Counted from the first letter of the stretch, positions 10,549 through 20,714 are shown. The stretch: DNA of 64,000 bases from Shinisaurus crocodilurus (GCA_021292165.1 CM037877.1:9973980-10037979), one strand, 5' to 3'. Made by a program: numbers and translations. The notes: generated by a model not told the origin, from the letters alone.

Positions 10549-10720
10549 TCAACTTTAAAAAAACAAACAAACAAAAAACAACAAAACCACTTAAGTTTTA
10601 TGTAATGTTTTATCATGTTGTATTTCAGAGTTTAAATTTTTGTGAACCTTTAGCTATCAGGCAGGAAGTATATAATAGCTTTGGCAATTGGGTGGTATAA
10701 AAATATAAGTAAGTAAATGA
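10549..10720 (+). mobile_element. L2-type LINE 3' end, final part
   Basis: CTATCAGGCAGGAAGTATAT then GGGTGGTATAAAAATATAAG, followed by (TAAG/TAAA)n: the usual L2-like terminus of squamate genomes. It continues the fragment at 8880-9080. Confidence 0.55.
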
Positions 10721-11117
10721 AGTAGAGACTAGCACAGCTCCAGCAGGCTGGGTTAGAACTATTGTCTCTGAGGTACAAATCTTTTCATGATTTTTTCGCA
10801 AAACAAAGAGGTTTTGTTTGCACATTCCTCCTTGCAGGCTCAGCCATGCCCTCCCAATCTTTGCATGGTGGAGGTCAGCTTTCCGATGCCCTTCAGATAT
10901 GTTGGACTTGATCTCCCATCTTCCCCAGCAAGCATGGCCAGGTTGGGAAGGCTGGAAATCCCTCTGTGGAATCAGTCTGCATATTATACAAGGCTAATTA
11001 TAATTCATTGAACTCTGTGTGCCTTTCATCTGTTGCATAGGTCAACCATGTGTGTTCTTTTCCTTACTCAGCCAAAAAAATAATTGTCAGTAAACCTTGC
11101 TGTTGCTGTCCAGCTAT

Positions 11118-11149
<32 letters not shown>

Positions 11150-11647
11150 CAAAAAACATTCTGTTAGTCGAAGGCTAATCTGTAATAACCAGAAGTTGAT
11201 CTTCTTTCTTCCAATATGAAAAGATTTATTTTTCCATTGTTGAGACATGCTTTGACTGAGTTCACATGGCTAACTTTTGCATTACAACTGTGGGCTATTT
11301 TGTTGGCACACAGCTTGCCAATTAAAAACATCTGAAGGTCCTGGCCATCATGTTTGTGGAGGTGTATGGAGAAAATGCTGCATGGATTTATTATCAATGA
11401 CCTGACAATTGCTGTCATTCTGCTTCCAGATTCTTCCACCATTTTATTTTAAGAGCCTAAATGCAAAAATACAAAGTGAAAAGAATGGACTGGCATTTAA
11501 ATTAAACATCTCTCATCACTAACAGCTCTGATTTTCCTGGTGGGAAAAAGTTAAAACATTCAGAACTCTTTTAGCAATCATGTATTTACCATATATATTA
11601 TTTCTACCACAAATGGTTGCTGAACACAAATATATACCCCAGGCCCC
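10721..11647. other. No gene seen; (CA)n at 11121-11150
   Basis: 10880-10955 resembles half of the hAT MITE at 28084. A CA microsatellite follows. The minus-strand frame at 11164-11442 has no recognisable domain. Confidence 0.5.
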
Positions 11648-11775
11648 CAGCTTTCCCTGGTGCCCTCCAAAAATTTTGGACTACAGCTCCCATCATCCCT
11701 GACAATTGACCATGCTGCTTGGGGAAGATGCGAGTTGTAGTCAAAGACATCTGGAGGACACCAAGTTCCCCAATG
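11648..11775. mobile_element. Palindromic hAT-type MITE
   Basis: CTTTCCCTGGTGCCCTCC at the left mirrors GGAGGACACCAAGTTCCCC at the right, with TGGACTACAGCTCCCATCAT inside. Same family as 28084-28219. No exact TSD was recognised. Confidence 0.65.
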
Positions 11776-12071
11776 GAAGAATTTGCAACGCATTGAGGTA
11801 TCCCTTCCACTGAAATGAACATATAGGAGAACCCTTGTATGCCAGGTTGACTGCATTAGTTTGTTGCCAAGTGGATTGTTTTTCACGGGCAAACTAATAA
11901 CATACAAACAGATCCCCAAATTATCAAGTTTCACTCTATGAGTTTTCAATAGCAACCAATCTTGAGAACTGCATATATCTGCCCCTAGACAGCTGCATTA
12001 TGGAGCTAAAGGAACTGCATCTAAATTCATGAGCCGATAAAATGTAATCTGGCTGAAGGCTTACACACACA

Positions 12072-12126
<55 letters not shown>

Positions 12127-12690
12127 CACACTCACACATGCACACCCCCTTGATTTACAAATGTTCCATAACCTCTCAAACTGCTTCTGAGTTACTGGCA
12201 TTATTTGAAGTAATGACACAATAAAACACACTTTAAAAGACAAACCCATCACTTACTTACTTCTCATTCAAAAATGTCTCAGAATTTTTTAGGAATGTAA
12301 TTGATGGTAGACTAGATTTCATAGACCATCAAAAACCTGGGTAGGCTTTAATAAACTAGGAAAATTAAAGTTACTCTGCCTTACTAGCAGGCCTAGATCG
12401 TTCTTTCTTTCTTTGAAACACAACTTCATAACTGCAGGCAGTGCATTAGCAAATATCACTTTACCCTCCATGGTGATTCAGTAACCTGGGACCTTAGAAG
12501 CCTTTGGGGCAGCTGCAGGTACACATTGATTGGAACATGTAGAGATGCTGTCGCCTCCACTGATATTGACAGTACGGTATATCCCCTTCAGGCTGTGAAG
12601 CTCCATATTGCAGTGGAGCCAGGAGCTTCCACAAGCCAAATGTTTCCCAGGTGAAGGCACATGAATCTACCTGGATCAATCTACATGGAG
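11776..12690. other. No gene seen; (CA)n/(CG CA)n at 12061-12140
   Basis: Mixed CA and GCAC microsatellite, otherwise unrecognised. Cys/Val-rich open frames across it are microsatellite translations. Confidence 0.55.
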
Positions 12691-12693
12691 TTG

Positions 12694-13945
12694 GCAGTGA
12701 GGAGTCCCAAAAGGATCTCTCCAAACTGGGGGAATGGGCATCAAAACTGGCAAATGTGGTTCAATATAAGCAAGTGTTAAGTGATGCACATGGGGGGGGG
12801 GGGACACATCAAACTTCAAGTATAATCTGATGGGATCTGAGCTAGTGGTGCCTGACCAAGAAAGAGATCTTGGGGTTATGGTGGACAGCTTGATGAAAAT
12901 GGCAACTTACTCTGTGGCTGCTGTGAAAAAGGCAAACTCCATGTTAGGCATAATTAGGAAAGGAACTGAAAATAAAAGTGCCAATATCATACTCCCCTTA
13001 TAAAAAAAAATCTGCAGTGGAACCACACTCATAATACTGTGTACAGTTCTGGTCACTGCACCTAAAAAACGATATTGACAATTTAGCGATGTATCATCGA
13101 GCCTTGAGTGGCATAGCGGACTGAAATCGGCCCGCTCACGCCCGCACGTGGATCGGTTGAGCCTACCTTGCTCCATCGGCGGCTCGCCTCTCCACAGCTC
13201 GCCGCCCGCTCCGCCCGCTCCGGTCCCTTCGCGTCACTTCCGGCACCGGAAATGACACAATGGGACGCTGCGCAGGCGCACTGGACCCCCATGCCACGTA
13301 CTGCACCTGCGCAGGGTCCCGTCGCGTCATTTCCGGTGCTGGAAGTGACGCAACAGGACCGGAGAGGGCAGCTCGAGCGACGCGGAGAACTGCTCCGCGC
13401 CGCTCAGAAGATCGAGGCGGGGGGGCTGCCACCACGAAGAATTGAGGCGGGGGTAAGCCCCCCCGCCCAGGTTCGATTACAGAAAAGGACAACTAAAATG
13501 ATCAAGGGGCTGGAGCAACCCCCCTATGAGGAAAGGTTACAACATCTGGGACTGCTTCGCTTCGAAAAGAGGCGAGTTAGGGGAGACATGATAGAGGTGT
13601 ACAGAATTATCCATGGTGTGGAGAAAGTGGACAGGGAGACATTTTCTCCCTCTCTCATAATAGTATAACCCAAAGGGGTCATCCCATGAAGCTGATTGGT
13701 TGCAGGTTCAGGACAGATAAAAGGAAGTATTTCTTCACACAGCGCATAGTTAAACTATGGAATTCACTTCCACAAGATGTAGTGATGACCCCCAATTTGG
13801 AGGGCTTTAAAATGGGATTGGACAAATTCATGGAGGAGAAGACTATCAGTGGCTAGTAGTCCTGACTGGCTCTATGCTACTTCCAGTATCAGGGGCAGTA
13901 GGCCTATGCACACCAGTTGCTGGGGAACATGGGTGGGAACTTTTT
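12694..13945 (+). mobile_element. CR1-type LINE (family A), 3' part, interrupted
   Basis: Matches the LINE at 38640-40858 from the region after the RT palm (AAGGATCTCTCCAAACTGGG, corresponding to about 39577 there) through the C-terminal domain to the 3' UTR. The order is post-RT region, GGACAGCTTGATGAAAATG, then after the interruption GATCAAGGGGCTGGAGCAAC and a wholly related 3' UTR. A GC-rich fold-back element occupies about 13083-13480. Frameshifts and stops make it non-functional. Confidence 0.75.
13083..13480. mobile_element. GC-rich fold-back element with ETS/NRF1-like motif pairs
   Basis: Inserted in the LINE. Inverted arms (about 13195-13290 and 13295-13385) each carry a near-palindrome TTCCGG..CCGGAA (13233-13256, 13326-13349) and an NRF1-like motif: CTGCGCAGGCGCA at 13268-13280, TGCACCTGCGCAG at 13302-13314. 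The left edge GCGATGTATCATCGAGCC resembles the complement of the right edge of the 37754 copy. CpG-rich. Arg/Ala/Pro-rich open frames on both strands reflect composition. Confidence 0.65.
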
Positions 13946-14215
13946 TTAGGCCACCTTTCAGGGTGGAAGCATCTCAAGGTGATGCACAAGATAAAAACCA
14001 GATGAAGTGGATGCAATCAAAATCAATGGGGATTCATTCAATAAACAGCCATAAAAACATAATTACCATTAAAAATCAATAAAAGCAGAATGTGCCAATA
14101 AAACCAGTAGCCTGGGCATTATGGGAAGGCCAGCAAAAGGAGGTGGGTGTCCAGAGCTTTCCTGAAGACCTGCAAAGAAGGGGTCTGATGAAAACCTGAT
14201 GGAAGCTGATTCCAG
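13946..14215 (-). mobile_element. L2-like LINE fragment
   Basis: TTAGGCCACCTTTCAGGGTG followed by CACAAGATAAAAACCA and later GGAAGCTGATTCCAGAG: the order of a minus-strand L2-type 3' end. Very decayed. Confidence 0.4.
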
Positions 14216-14219
14216 AGCA

Positions 14220-15095
14220 TAAGAACTCATAAGAGTACAAGAATGTAAGAAGAGCTATACTTGATCGGACCAAGTCCATCTCGTCAGGGCCGGATTAAGA
14301 TAGGGACTATTGGAGCTGCAGCTCCAGGCCCCTATCCCAAAACAGGCCCACAATCAGGACCGGTGCAGGGCAGTTTGGCGCCCCAGGCGAAATAATATTT
14401 AACGGGGGGCCCTCTCCAAAGCAGCCCTGCTCTGCAAAAAACAACAACCCTGCGCCGCCACCACCAACCTCCCCTCCCCCCGCCCTGGCGGCGGCGGCGG
14501 CGGCTGCCACCACCAAGGAGGAGGAGGAGGAAGTGAAGCGACGGGACCCCCACACTGTTTTTTGCCGGGGAAACAAGGGCAACAGGGATGTTTAAGCCCT
14601 GTTGCCCTGGTTCCTCCCGCCAAAACAACGCGGGCGGGGCTCCTGAAGCGACACGACGCGGAGAAGATAAGTGGCGGGGGGGTCGGGGGTGGTGGTGATG
14701 GCGTCAGCGTCGGGAGACGCAGCGGCAGCGAGTGGGAGGGCGGGGGGAGGCGCAGCGGCGAGCAGGACGGGAGGGTGCGGCGGCGGCGGGAGGGAGGGTG
14801 GGGAGGCGGAGGCCTGGTGGGGGCGGTGCAGCGGAGGCGGCGCAGCGGAGGCAGAGGCCTGGCGGGGGCGGTGCAGCGGCAGGCAGCAAAGAGGAGCACA
14901 GCGTTTCTGCGCCCTCTTCAGCCGCGCGCCCTCCTCAGCACCAGGCCCATAATGCTCTTAATCCGGCCCTGCATCTCGTCCACCACTCTCTTCATGCAAT
15001 GCCCAATCAGCTGCCCACCGGGAAACCCAAAAGCAGGATGTGATATGTTAGTGGAAAAGCACCCTCCCTGGTACTCACCAGTCTAACCACTCTTG
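14220..15095 (-). mobile_element. CR1-type LINE (family A) 3' end, split by a hAT element
   Basis: The reverse complement gives the family A 3' UTR and its (TTCTTATG)-like terminus (CATAAGAACTCATAAGAGTA at 14218). After the hAT element it continues with TTCATGCAATGCCC and CAGCTGCCCACCGGGAAACC. Compare 62063-62215. Confidence 0.65.
14285..14971. mobile_element. Non-autonomous hAT element with perfect 8-bp TSD
   Basis: 687 bp. TSD CATCTCGT at 14277-14284 and 14972-14979. Inverted ends CAGGGCCGGATTAAGA and TCTTAATCCGGCCCTG. The interior is GC-rich with (GGC)n and (GGA)n tracts, which create long Pro/Arg/Ala-rich open frames on both strands that are not genes. Inserted in the 3' UTR of a LINE. 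Confidence 0.93.
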
Positions 15096-15250
15096 GTGGT
15101 GGGCAGGTGAGAAGGGCATCTCTTGATGACCTCAGAGTGTGTGAAAGCTGGTAAAGGAGAAGGCAGTCCTTCATGTAGCTTGGGCCCAACCCATTTAATG
15201 CCTTATGGCTTAAAACCAGTACTCTAAATCAGAAATAGGGCATGGGTAGT
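15096..15250 (-). mobile_element. L2-like LINE fragment
   Basis: GCTTGGGCCCAACCCATTTA and CTTAAAACCAGTACTCTAAA match the layout of the block at 51090-51180. Old and truncated. Confidence 0.4.
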
Positions 15251-16171
15251 TCTTCACCCATTATGTACCACCATGGCATCTGTACCAATGTGGATATTTG
15301 GCAATCCGAGCAGAAAATCCACCTGTGCTACTGACAATGCACTGGAATGAATGGCAATCAAGCTTTTCTTAACATTATGATGAAGTCCAACAGCACAGAT
15401 GGGAAGCAGAGAGCCTAAAGATGCAAGGGAATGAAAGCTTTTTTCTCTTAATGCAGTAATGCAAAGTCTTTGAACAAAACATGACATCGTTGCCACTTGA
15501 GCTAACTAATATATATATATATTAGTAGTATGACATTGAAGACAACAATACACAGCTGTGTGGTACCTACATAATTGAGGCTTTGAAACATCAAAGAGCC
15601 AATGACTTCAAACACTTGAGTAGCTTTATTTGAAAGATTCCTTTGCACAACAAAAGACTAACTCTGTCCTTGGAGATCAATGGATCTCTCAGAAACACAG
15701 TGTCCCCACTTTAAGCTGAAACACTTGGGATGTTTACATGATATTGACTGTTCGCTTCCAGACTACAAAGAAGGAATGTGTGAAATGCATGATACCGCCA
15801 CACAGTACAGAATTAAGCAACAACAAAAACAAAGAAGAAGTTATTGTCAAGGAGCAGAGAATGTCCCTAAGGTTGCAGTGCATGTTGATTTTGTGCTTTG
15901 GTTTGCATTAGTGCTATTCCAAAACCGCACCTGTCCTTTTTGTAAACTCGCTGTTTCCCTGCAAAAGAGGCCACTGTTTTTCTGTCTCTTTCACAGGGAT
16001 TTTGAGAATTTTGAAGGGGAAAAAAATGTGCATGGCTTCCGTGCTTACCTTTCTGTAAATGCATGGCTCTGAGGGGTGTGTGAGTGTGTGTGTGCACTCT
16101 TTATTTTACAATTTTTGTTCCAATCTGTGCTTTGCAGCCACCACCCCAGCTACTTGTGCTTCATGGAAAGC
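15251..16171. other. No gene seen
   Basis: Unrecognised sequence. A 130-codon plus-strand frame at 15680-16072 has scattered Cys and His residues but no arrangement I recognise as a zinc finger; treated as chance. Confidence 0.45.
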
Positions 16172-16427
16172 CCCCTAGAGAACTTAACCAGGGCTTCCTC
16201 CTTTGAATGAGACATTTATGGTTTCGTTTTGTTGTTAAAAGTATGATGATGATGATGATGATGAAGAAGAAGAAGAAGAAGAAGAAGAAGAAGAAGAAGA
16301 AGAAGAAGAAGAAGAAGAAGAAGAAGAAGAAGAAGAAGACTAAGTCCTCCCTCTGCTTTCAAGCACTCCCTGTGCAGCAGCATTGGAGAGCCCCTAGGGA
16401 GGAAGTCCTGGTTAAGTCTTCTAAGGG
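16172..16427. repeat. (ATG)n(AAG)n microsatellite between inverted arms
   Basis: A trinucleotide tract at 16244-16339 (about seven ATG units, then a long AAG run) lies between two inverted arms: 16172-16201 (CCTAGAGAACTTAACCAGGG) and 16397-16427 (the near complement, AGTCCTGGTTAAGTCTTCTA). The Met/Lys reading frame is microsatellite translation. AAG tracts can form triplex DNA. Confidence 0.75.
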
Positions 16428-16561
16428 ACAGAAGAGCACCATTGTGGAAAGAGCAGCATTCACATAACATCGGAGGTCAACACATGAACTTGAGTGGCAG
16501 TAAGCTCAGATGAGACAGAAGGATGGCTTTTAAGCAGTGATGGGAAGAAATCCATTTGCAC

Positions 16562-17325
16562 CTGTAAGGGGGAAAATAACGAGTCGAGACACAGAATATG
16601 GTGAAAAAATGTGGCCACATTTATTGAATAACAAATCTGCGAAGGGATGAAGTGTAGGTACTAACTAAACTGGTCATTGGCCAGTAGAGGTCTTACCAGG
16701 AGACACATCCAACACTGAGGGGGTGGCGCTGTAACTCACCCCCCCACACCCAGTTTTACACCATCCTGGTGCTGGGAGGCCGTCCCACTGTCACCACCTC
16801 ACAGGGCCGCAAAACTCCGAGTGGGCGAGGTGAGTCGGCCTCAAAGGCGATCCTTATCTCCCACACTGGGCCGCAAAACCATGAGCGGTGAGCCTTGGGT
16901 CGCGCCAGTCACCTAAAAGGTGCCATTGGATCCTTACAAACCCTACCCCACTGCCTCTTCCCGCACTTACCTGCCAAATGCAACCAAATTGAACCAAAAC
17001 AAGCAAAATACAACCCAACCCTGGATCACAGTGTAGAGTAGGCAAAGCACGCACATTGTCCCTAAGCCAATTGAGGCAATGAGCCAAAATTTCTACTCGG
17101 CCCCCGAACAGGCGACCAGTGGAGCCTACATTGCTAACAGGGAGGGAGGGAGGAAGCCACAGAAGAAAGATGCTGAGGCCGGGTCTAATATCAAACCTAG
17201 CACCCCACCCTCCTTGAGCCTCATTGGAGGGTGAGATCACCCCATAGTTGTCCTACTCTCCTTCCCCCCCACGTGCAAAAATTCTCCCCGTCCACAGCTA
17301 TGCATGGTTGGGGGAAGGGAATTCA
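16562..17325 (+). mobile_element. DIRS-end non-autonomous element, copy 1
   Basis: Starts GGGGGAAAATAACGAGTCGA and shares its first ~400 bp with the left end of the DIRS-like element at 34141. Over its full length it is the reverse complement of 45422-46115. Contains TTTATTGAATAAC, the complement of the terminal poly-A signal, and TTTTACACCATC near 16752. No coding capacity recognised: a DIRS left-end fragment or an internally deleted derivative. Confidence 0.65.
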
Positions 17326-17690
17326 GTTTGTTTTTGACCAGAATTATCCAGTTCTCACCTCCCAGGACTAAGAATGCATTCAAATGCAATTTCCATGCAT
17401 TTCCAATGCGATACAGACAATGAGAAAACTGTGTTCTAGAAGTACATACATGAGCAAGAAAAAAGGCGCAAGTGTGCACAAACACACTTTAGTCAATGGG
17501 AGGAAAGAAATGATTACAGTTGAAAACTGCACTGAAAACTGCACAGGGAAATGCATACAAATTTCCATGAAAGGAAGAAAAAAAAAGAAGCTCACATCTC
17601 AATATGGGCCCAGGTCAGAAGAATGAGCTTTGTGGTGCATACTGGAGAACCTCAACAAGATTGACCTTGGCAGATCCGCACATCCCTACG
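17326..17690. mobile_element. Decayed hAT-like repeat
   Basis: Right edge GATCCGCACATCCCTA; interior TGCAATTTCCATGCATTTCC and GTGTGCACAAACACAC. Similar in style to 55290-55845. Left end uncertain. Confidence 0.35.
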
Positions 17691-17709
17691 TTTTGATAGA
17701 CCCATGTGT

Positions 17710-18000
17710 GGGGTAAAAAAGGAAAAGACTCACATACAAGAATTAGCACTGCACACAATGCGTTATTAATTTCATAGATTCATAGAGTTGGAAGGAGCCT
17801 ACAAGGCCATCAAGTCCAACCCCTTGCTCAATGCAGGAAACTAGAGGAGGGGTCTTCCATCCAAGTAATAACCAGGCCTGACCCTGCTTAGCTTTCCACG
17901 CTCAGACAAGCCAGCGTGAGCCACAGGCCTGTATTTTATGGAATTTGCTACCAGAAGATGTGATGATAAAAACCTTGAGGGCTTAAAAAAAAAGAAAGAA
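17710..18000 (+). mobile_element. CR1-type LINE (family A) scrap around a 5S SINE
   Basis: GCACACAATGCGTTATTAAT before the SINE and TATGGAATTTGCTACCAGAA after it reconstruct the order of the family A region at 13735-13760 (CAGCGCATAGTTAAACTATG). The scrap ends at a poly-G run at 18003-18014. Confidence 0.5.
17771..17932 (-). mobile_element. 5S rRNA-derived SINE with CR1-like tail, copy 1
   Basis: The reverse complement reads GAAAGCTAAGCAGGGTCAGG, then TACTTGGATGGAAGACC (one base off TTGGATGGGAGACC), as in 5S rRNA. A CR1-type 3' end follows (GGCCTTGTAGGCTCCTTCCA) with the terminal CTATGAATCTATGAA repeats. Expected to carry the 5S internal promoter for RNA polymerase III. Confidence 0.82.
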
Positions 18001-18179
18001 CCGGGGGGGGGGGGAGGTTCAGCCATATTCACTCTTTGTAAATTTCTGGTCTTAATTGGGTTTAATGTTTCAGTCATTCTAGTAATGTGTGTTGCTATTG
18101 GTTTAAAATGTTATTTTTGACTGCACTGGGGGCTCTTGCCAGAGCCAAATTGAGGTCTAGAACTGCTTTATTAAATAAA

Positions 18180-18310
18180 TAATAAATACACAAATAGATA
18201 TTATTATTTATTTCATTTATATACTGCCCGATAGTCAAAGCTCTCTGGGCCGTTCACAATGCGTAAAAAAAATAAAAATAAATAAATAAACAATAGATTA
18301 AAATATACTA
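18180..18310 (-). mobile_element. L2-type LINE 3' terminus
   Basis: TATACTGCCCGATAGTCAAA, GCTCTCTGGGCCGTTCACAA and flanking AAT-rich tracts: the reverse complement of an L2 terminus of the kind seen at 53690-53720. Confidence 0.55.
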
Positions 18311-18324
18311 ACATTAAAGCTTTA

Positions 18325-18405
18325 AGGTTGCAATCCGATACATACTTACCTGGGAGCAAGTACCATTGAATTCAATGGGGCTTACTTGCAAGTAGCCATG
18401 CATAG
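18325..18405. repeat. Short palindrome-like interspersed repeat
   Basis: GCAATCCGATACATACTTACC and TTCAATGGGGCTTACTTGCA; recurs at 18930-18985 (GGCAATCCTATACATGTCTA) and faintly at 49550-49670. Probably an old MITE; class not assigned. Confidence 0.45.
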
Positions 18406-18661
18406 AATTACAATGTAAGAAATGTTATGAAAAACCGCAGCACCACAGAAAATCAGCAGAAAACAAAAGAGCAGAGAACAATAAAACATGCCCGTCATCA
18501 TCAGCGTCGTCTTAATTTTCAGTATCTATCTATAAAAAACAAGGAAGGGAAATGCAGCAGATCTCCCTGGAGAGAGAGAGAGTCCCATAACTGTAGCACC
18601 TCCATTAAGAAGTCCCTGTCCCTGGATGGAAGGAACCCACCAACTGGAGCTGATGGAGCAT

Positions 18662-18890
18662 AGTAACTATGAGGCTGAGCTGTCAAGTACAGGGAAGTAC
18701 TCGGTTCAAATGTCTCTCCTCTGCCATGACTTACTAGGTGGCCTTAGGCAAGCCGCTGTCTCTCAGCCTTAATCTCCCCATCTGCAGTATGGAGGATGAT
18801 AATACTGACTTGAAACCACAGGGTTGTTGTGAGGACGATTAGATGATACAAATAAAAGAAATTGAGCATTTGAAAGCAATATACATACAA
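18662..18890 (+). mobile_element. MIR-like CORE-SINE relic
   Basis: GGTTCAAATGTCTCTCCTCT, GGTGGCCTTAGGCAAG, CTGCAGTATGGAGGATGATA and AGGGTTGTTGTGAGGA occur in MIR order. Heavily diverged, so much older than the Sauria-type SINEs. Confidence 0.5.
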
Positions 18891-18999
18891 GTATTGAAAA
18901 CAAGGCCAGACAGCAGGTTAAAAGCTGAACAGGGCAATCCTATACATGTCTACTCAGGGTTCAATGGGACTTACTCCTAGGTTAAGTGTCTATATAAGG

Positions 19000-19471
19000 G
19001 AGGGTCCAAGGGCCACTTTTGAGTCGACCGCTTGGACGGCCCACACAAACAGCACTCCTGCCTCTGAGCTGCCAAATTTTGTGGCAGCGGCAAAAACTAA
19101 TGTCTTGTAGCTGGCCCCTTTATTGCTCTGTAGCAGCTACAGAGCACTAAAGGGGACAAAGTTAGCTTCTGAAGAAGCGAAATGTGACCCTTTTAGCATT
19201 CAGTTGTGCTAAAACTGCCTTTTTTAAAAAAAAAAGTTCTGCTGCTACTTCCACCGCCAAATTCAGCAGCACAGCAGGGGCCTCGTGCGGCTGGTGGGCC
19301 ACCTGTTACACACCCCTGCTCTCTAGGATTACAGCCGAAAGACTGCTGTGTTGTGCCTTTTTTTTTTTTTTTTTTTTAGTCACACAGTCTTTAGCTAACT
19401 GACCTTAGGTCAACAACACCTGCAACTCTACATGCCGGTCTGATTCAATCACAACCCTTCAAAATAATAGT
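19000..19471. other. No gene seen; possible hAT-like right end
   Basis: The stretch around 19290-19320 ends in CACACCCCTG, resembling a hAT terminus, but no matching left end or TSD was found. A poly-T run is at 19361-19378. Confidence 0.35.
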
Positions 19472-19580
19472 ACTAGAGCTGTGCACAAATGGCCTCTCAA
19501 AAGTCTCCACCCTATTTGTGGGCAGAGAAACTGGGAGACAATTTCACTGAATTTCTCCAGGGAGTGGAAGGGCTGTAGCA
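19472..19580. mobile_element. hAT-like left end, TAGAGCTG type
   Basis: TAGAGCTGTGCACAAATGGC matches the complement of the right terminus of the element at 59280-59977. The rest of the element is missing or unrecognised. Confidence 0.5.
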
Positions 19581-19689
19581 CAGCTTCGTTCTTTTTTTAA
19601 TATATATATATATATAAGTATTTTTTGTTTTGATTGTTTTGGTTTTGATTGTTAAGATTGTTTTTTGTTTGATGTGAACAACAGTAAGG

Positions 19690-20195
19690 AACCTTTTATC
19701 ATATGTGGTGGACATGTAAGAAAGCTAAACAAAATCTGGGTAGAAATTCATTTATTAATGCAAAAGATTTTAAAGATTACTTTTCAGTTGAAACCAGAGG
19801 CTTTTCTATTGGGAATAATGGACAGTCAGCTAGAAGGAAGGTATGGAACTTTATTTTTATACATGACAACGGCAGCGAGACTACTATATGCACAGAAATG
19901 GAAAGGTCCAGCAGTGCCTACGACAGAAGAATGGTTTGTCAAGATGCTGGAGCTGGCAGAGATGGCCAAACTCACATCATTAATTAGAGAAAGGACAACA
20001 TCCATATTTATTGTTGAGTGGAAACCTCTAATTGACTTTTTGCAGAGACTGGAAAATAATGATTTGTTTGTTTGTGGGTTTATGGAATAATAAGTGAATT
20101 TGGGACAACGGGAAGAGATTTTTCATTCTGATTATAAAGTAAGAAAAATTATTGTTACCTATATTTGCTGTAGAAGAAAATCGGAGGTCTATTTT
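19690..20195 (+). mobile_element. L1 LINE ORF2 C-terminus and 3' UTR
   Basis: Encodes the end of an L1 ORF2: an HMWWTCKK-like start shifted in frame, then RLLYAQKWKGP, EMAKLTSLIRE and WKPLIDFL, closing with CGFME and a stop at 20088-20090. The 3' UTR follows and runs into an inverted duplication. No RT core; not functional. Confidence 0.8.
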
Positions 20196-20397
20196 TTTTT
20201 TCTGTTCTCAATTTTTTATTTCTATGTGAAACTAACACATAATATCAAACATATAACAATTAACAAAACAAAATAGACCTCCGATTTTCTTCTACAGCAA
20301 ATATAGGTAACAATAATTTTTCTATTTTGTTTTGTTAATTGTGATATGTTTGATATTATGTGTTTGTTTCACATAGAAATAAAATTAAAATTGCAAA
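20140..20397. repeat. Compound inverted repeat of the L1 3' UTR
   Basis: Call A the segment from GAAAAATTATTGTTACC to GGTCTATTTT and B the segment from TCTATTTTGTTTTG to CACATAGAAAT. The order on the plus strand is A (about 20142-20194), then the complement of the whole A+B (about 20210-20321), then B (about 20321-20380). Both arm pairs look nearly identical. Confidence 0.75.
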
Positions 20398-20714
20398 AAC
20401 AAAAAAAGATTGTTGTTTGTTTTGCTGGCATGGTTGTTTTGCTGGCGTTGTGTTGGCACTGGTCCCAATTTTGCATCCTGCACGATGCAGGTGTGATGGG
20501 GCAGTGCTGCATCGAGCTCCAGGGAAGAGCTGGGGCGAGTGCTGTGCCTACGTCTGTCCTCCGGTTTCCTGAACATTTCCTTCTCCTATCAAATAAGCTT
20601 CCGTTGTCCTGCCTCATTCTCAGAGCGCTCTTTAATTTATCTGTGTGGTGTCTTTGAGCTTACCTGATCACTGCGAGGCAGCTGAGGGTGCTGCATGTGT
20701 GTTTTCTTTCTATT
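20398..20714. other. No gene seen
   Basis: Unrecognised sequence; overlapping open frames on both strands without domains. Confidence 0.5.

Noticed and set aside
13163..13668. 166-codon frame across the GC-rich element and the LINE
   Set aside because: It crosses the boundary between a fold-back transposon and CR1 coding sequence. Only the last third is genuine LINE-derived.
14399..15086. Long Pro/Arg/Gly-rich frames on both strands
   Set aside because: They lie in the GC-rich interior of the hAT element at 14285-14971 and result from (GGC)n/(GGA)n composition and few stops.
15680..16072. 130-codon plus-strand frame with Cys/His residues
   Set aside because: Cys and His spacing does not fit a known finger, and there is no neighbour, repeat or motif support. 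Treated as chance.
405..16340. CRISPR-like or telomeric arrays among the tandem repeats
   Set aside because: All arrays seen are simple 2-5 bp microsatellites without spacers; none is TTAGGG-type.
16207..16470. Poly-Met/poly-Lys and poly-Leu/poly-His frames
   Set aside because: Both are translations of the ATG/AAG trinucleotide microsatellite.
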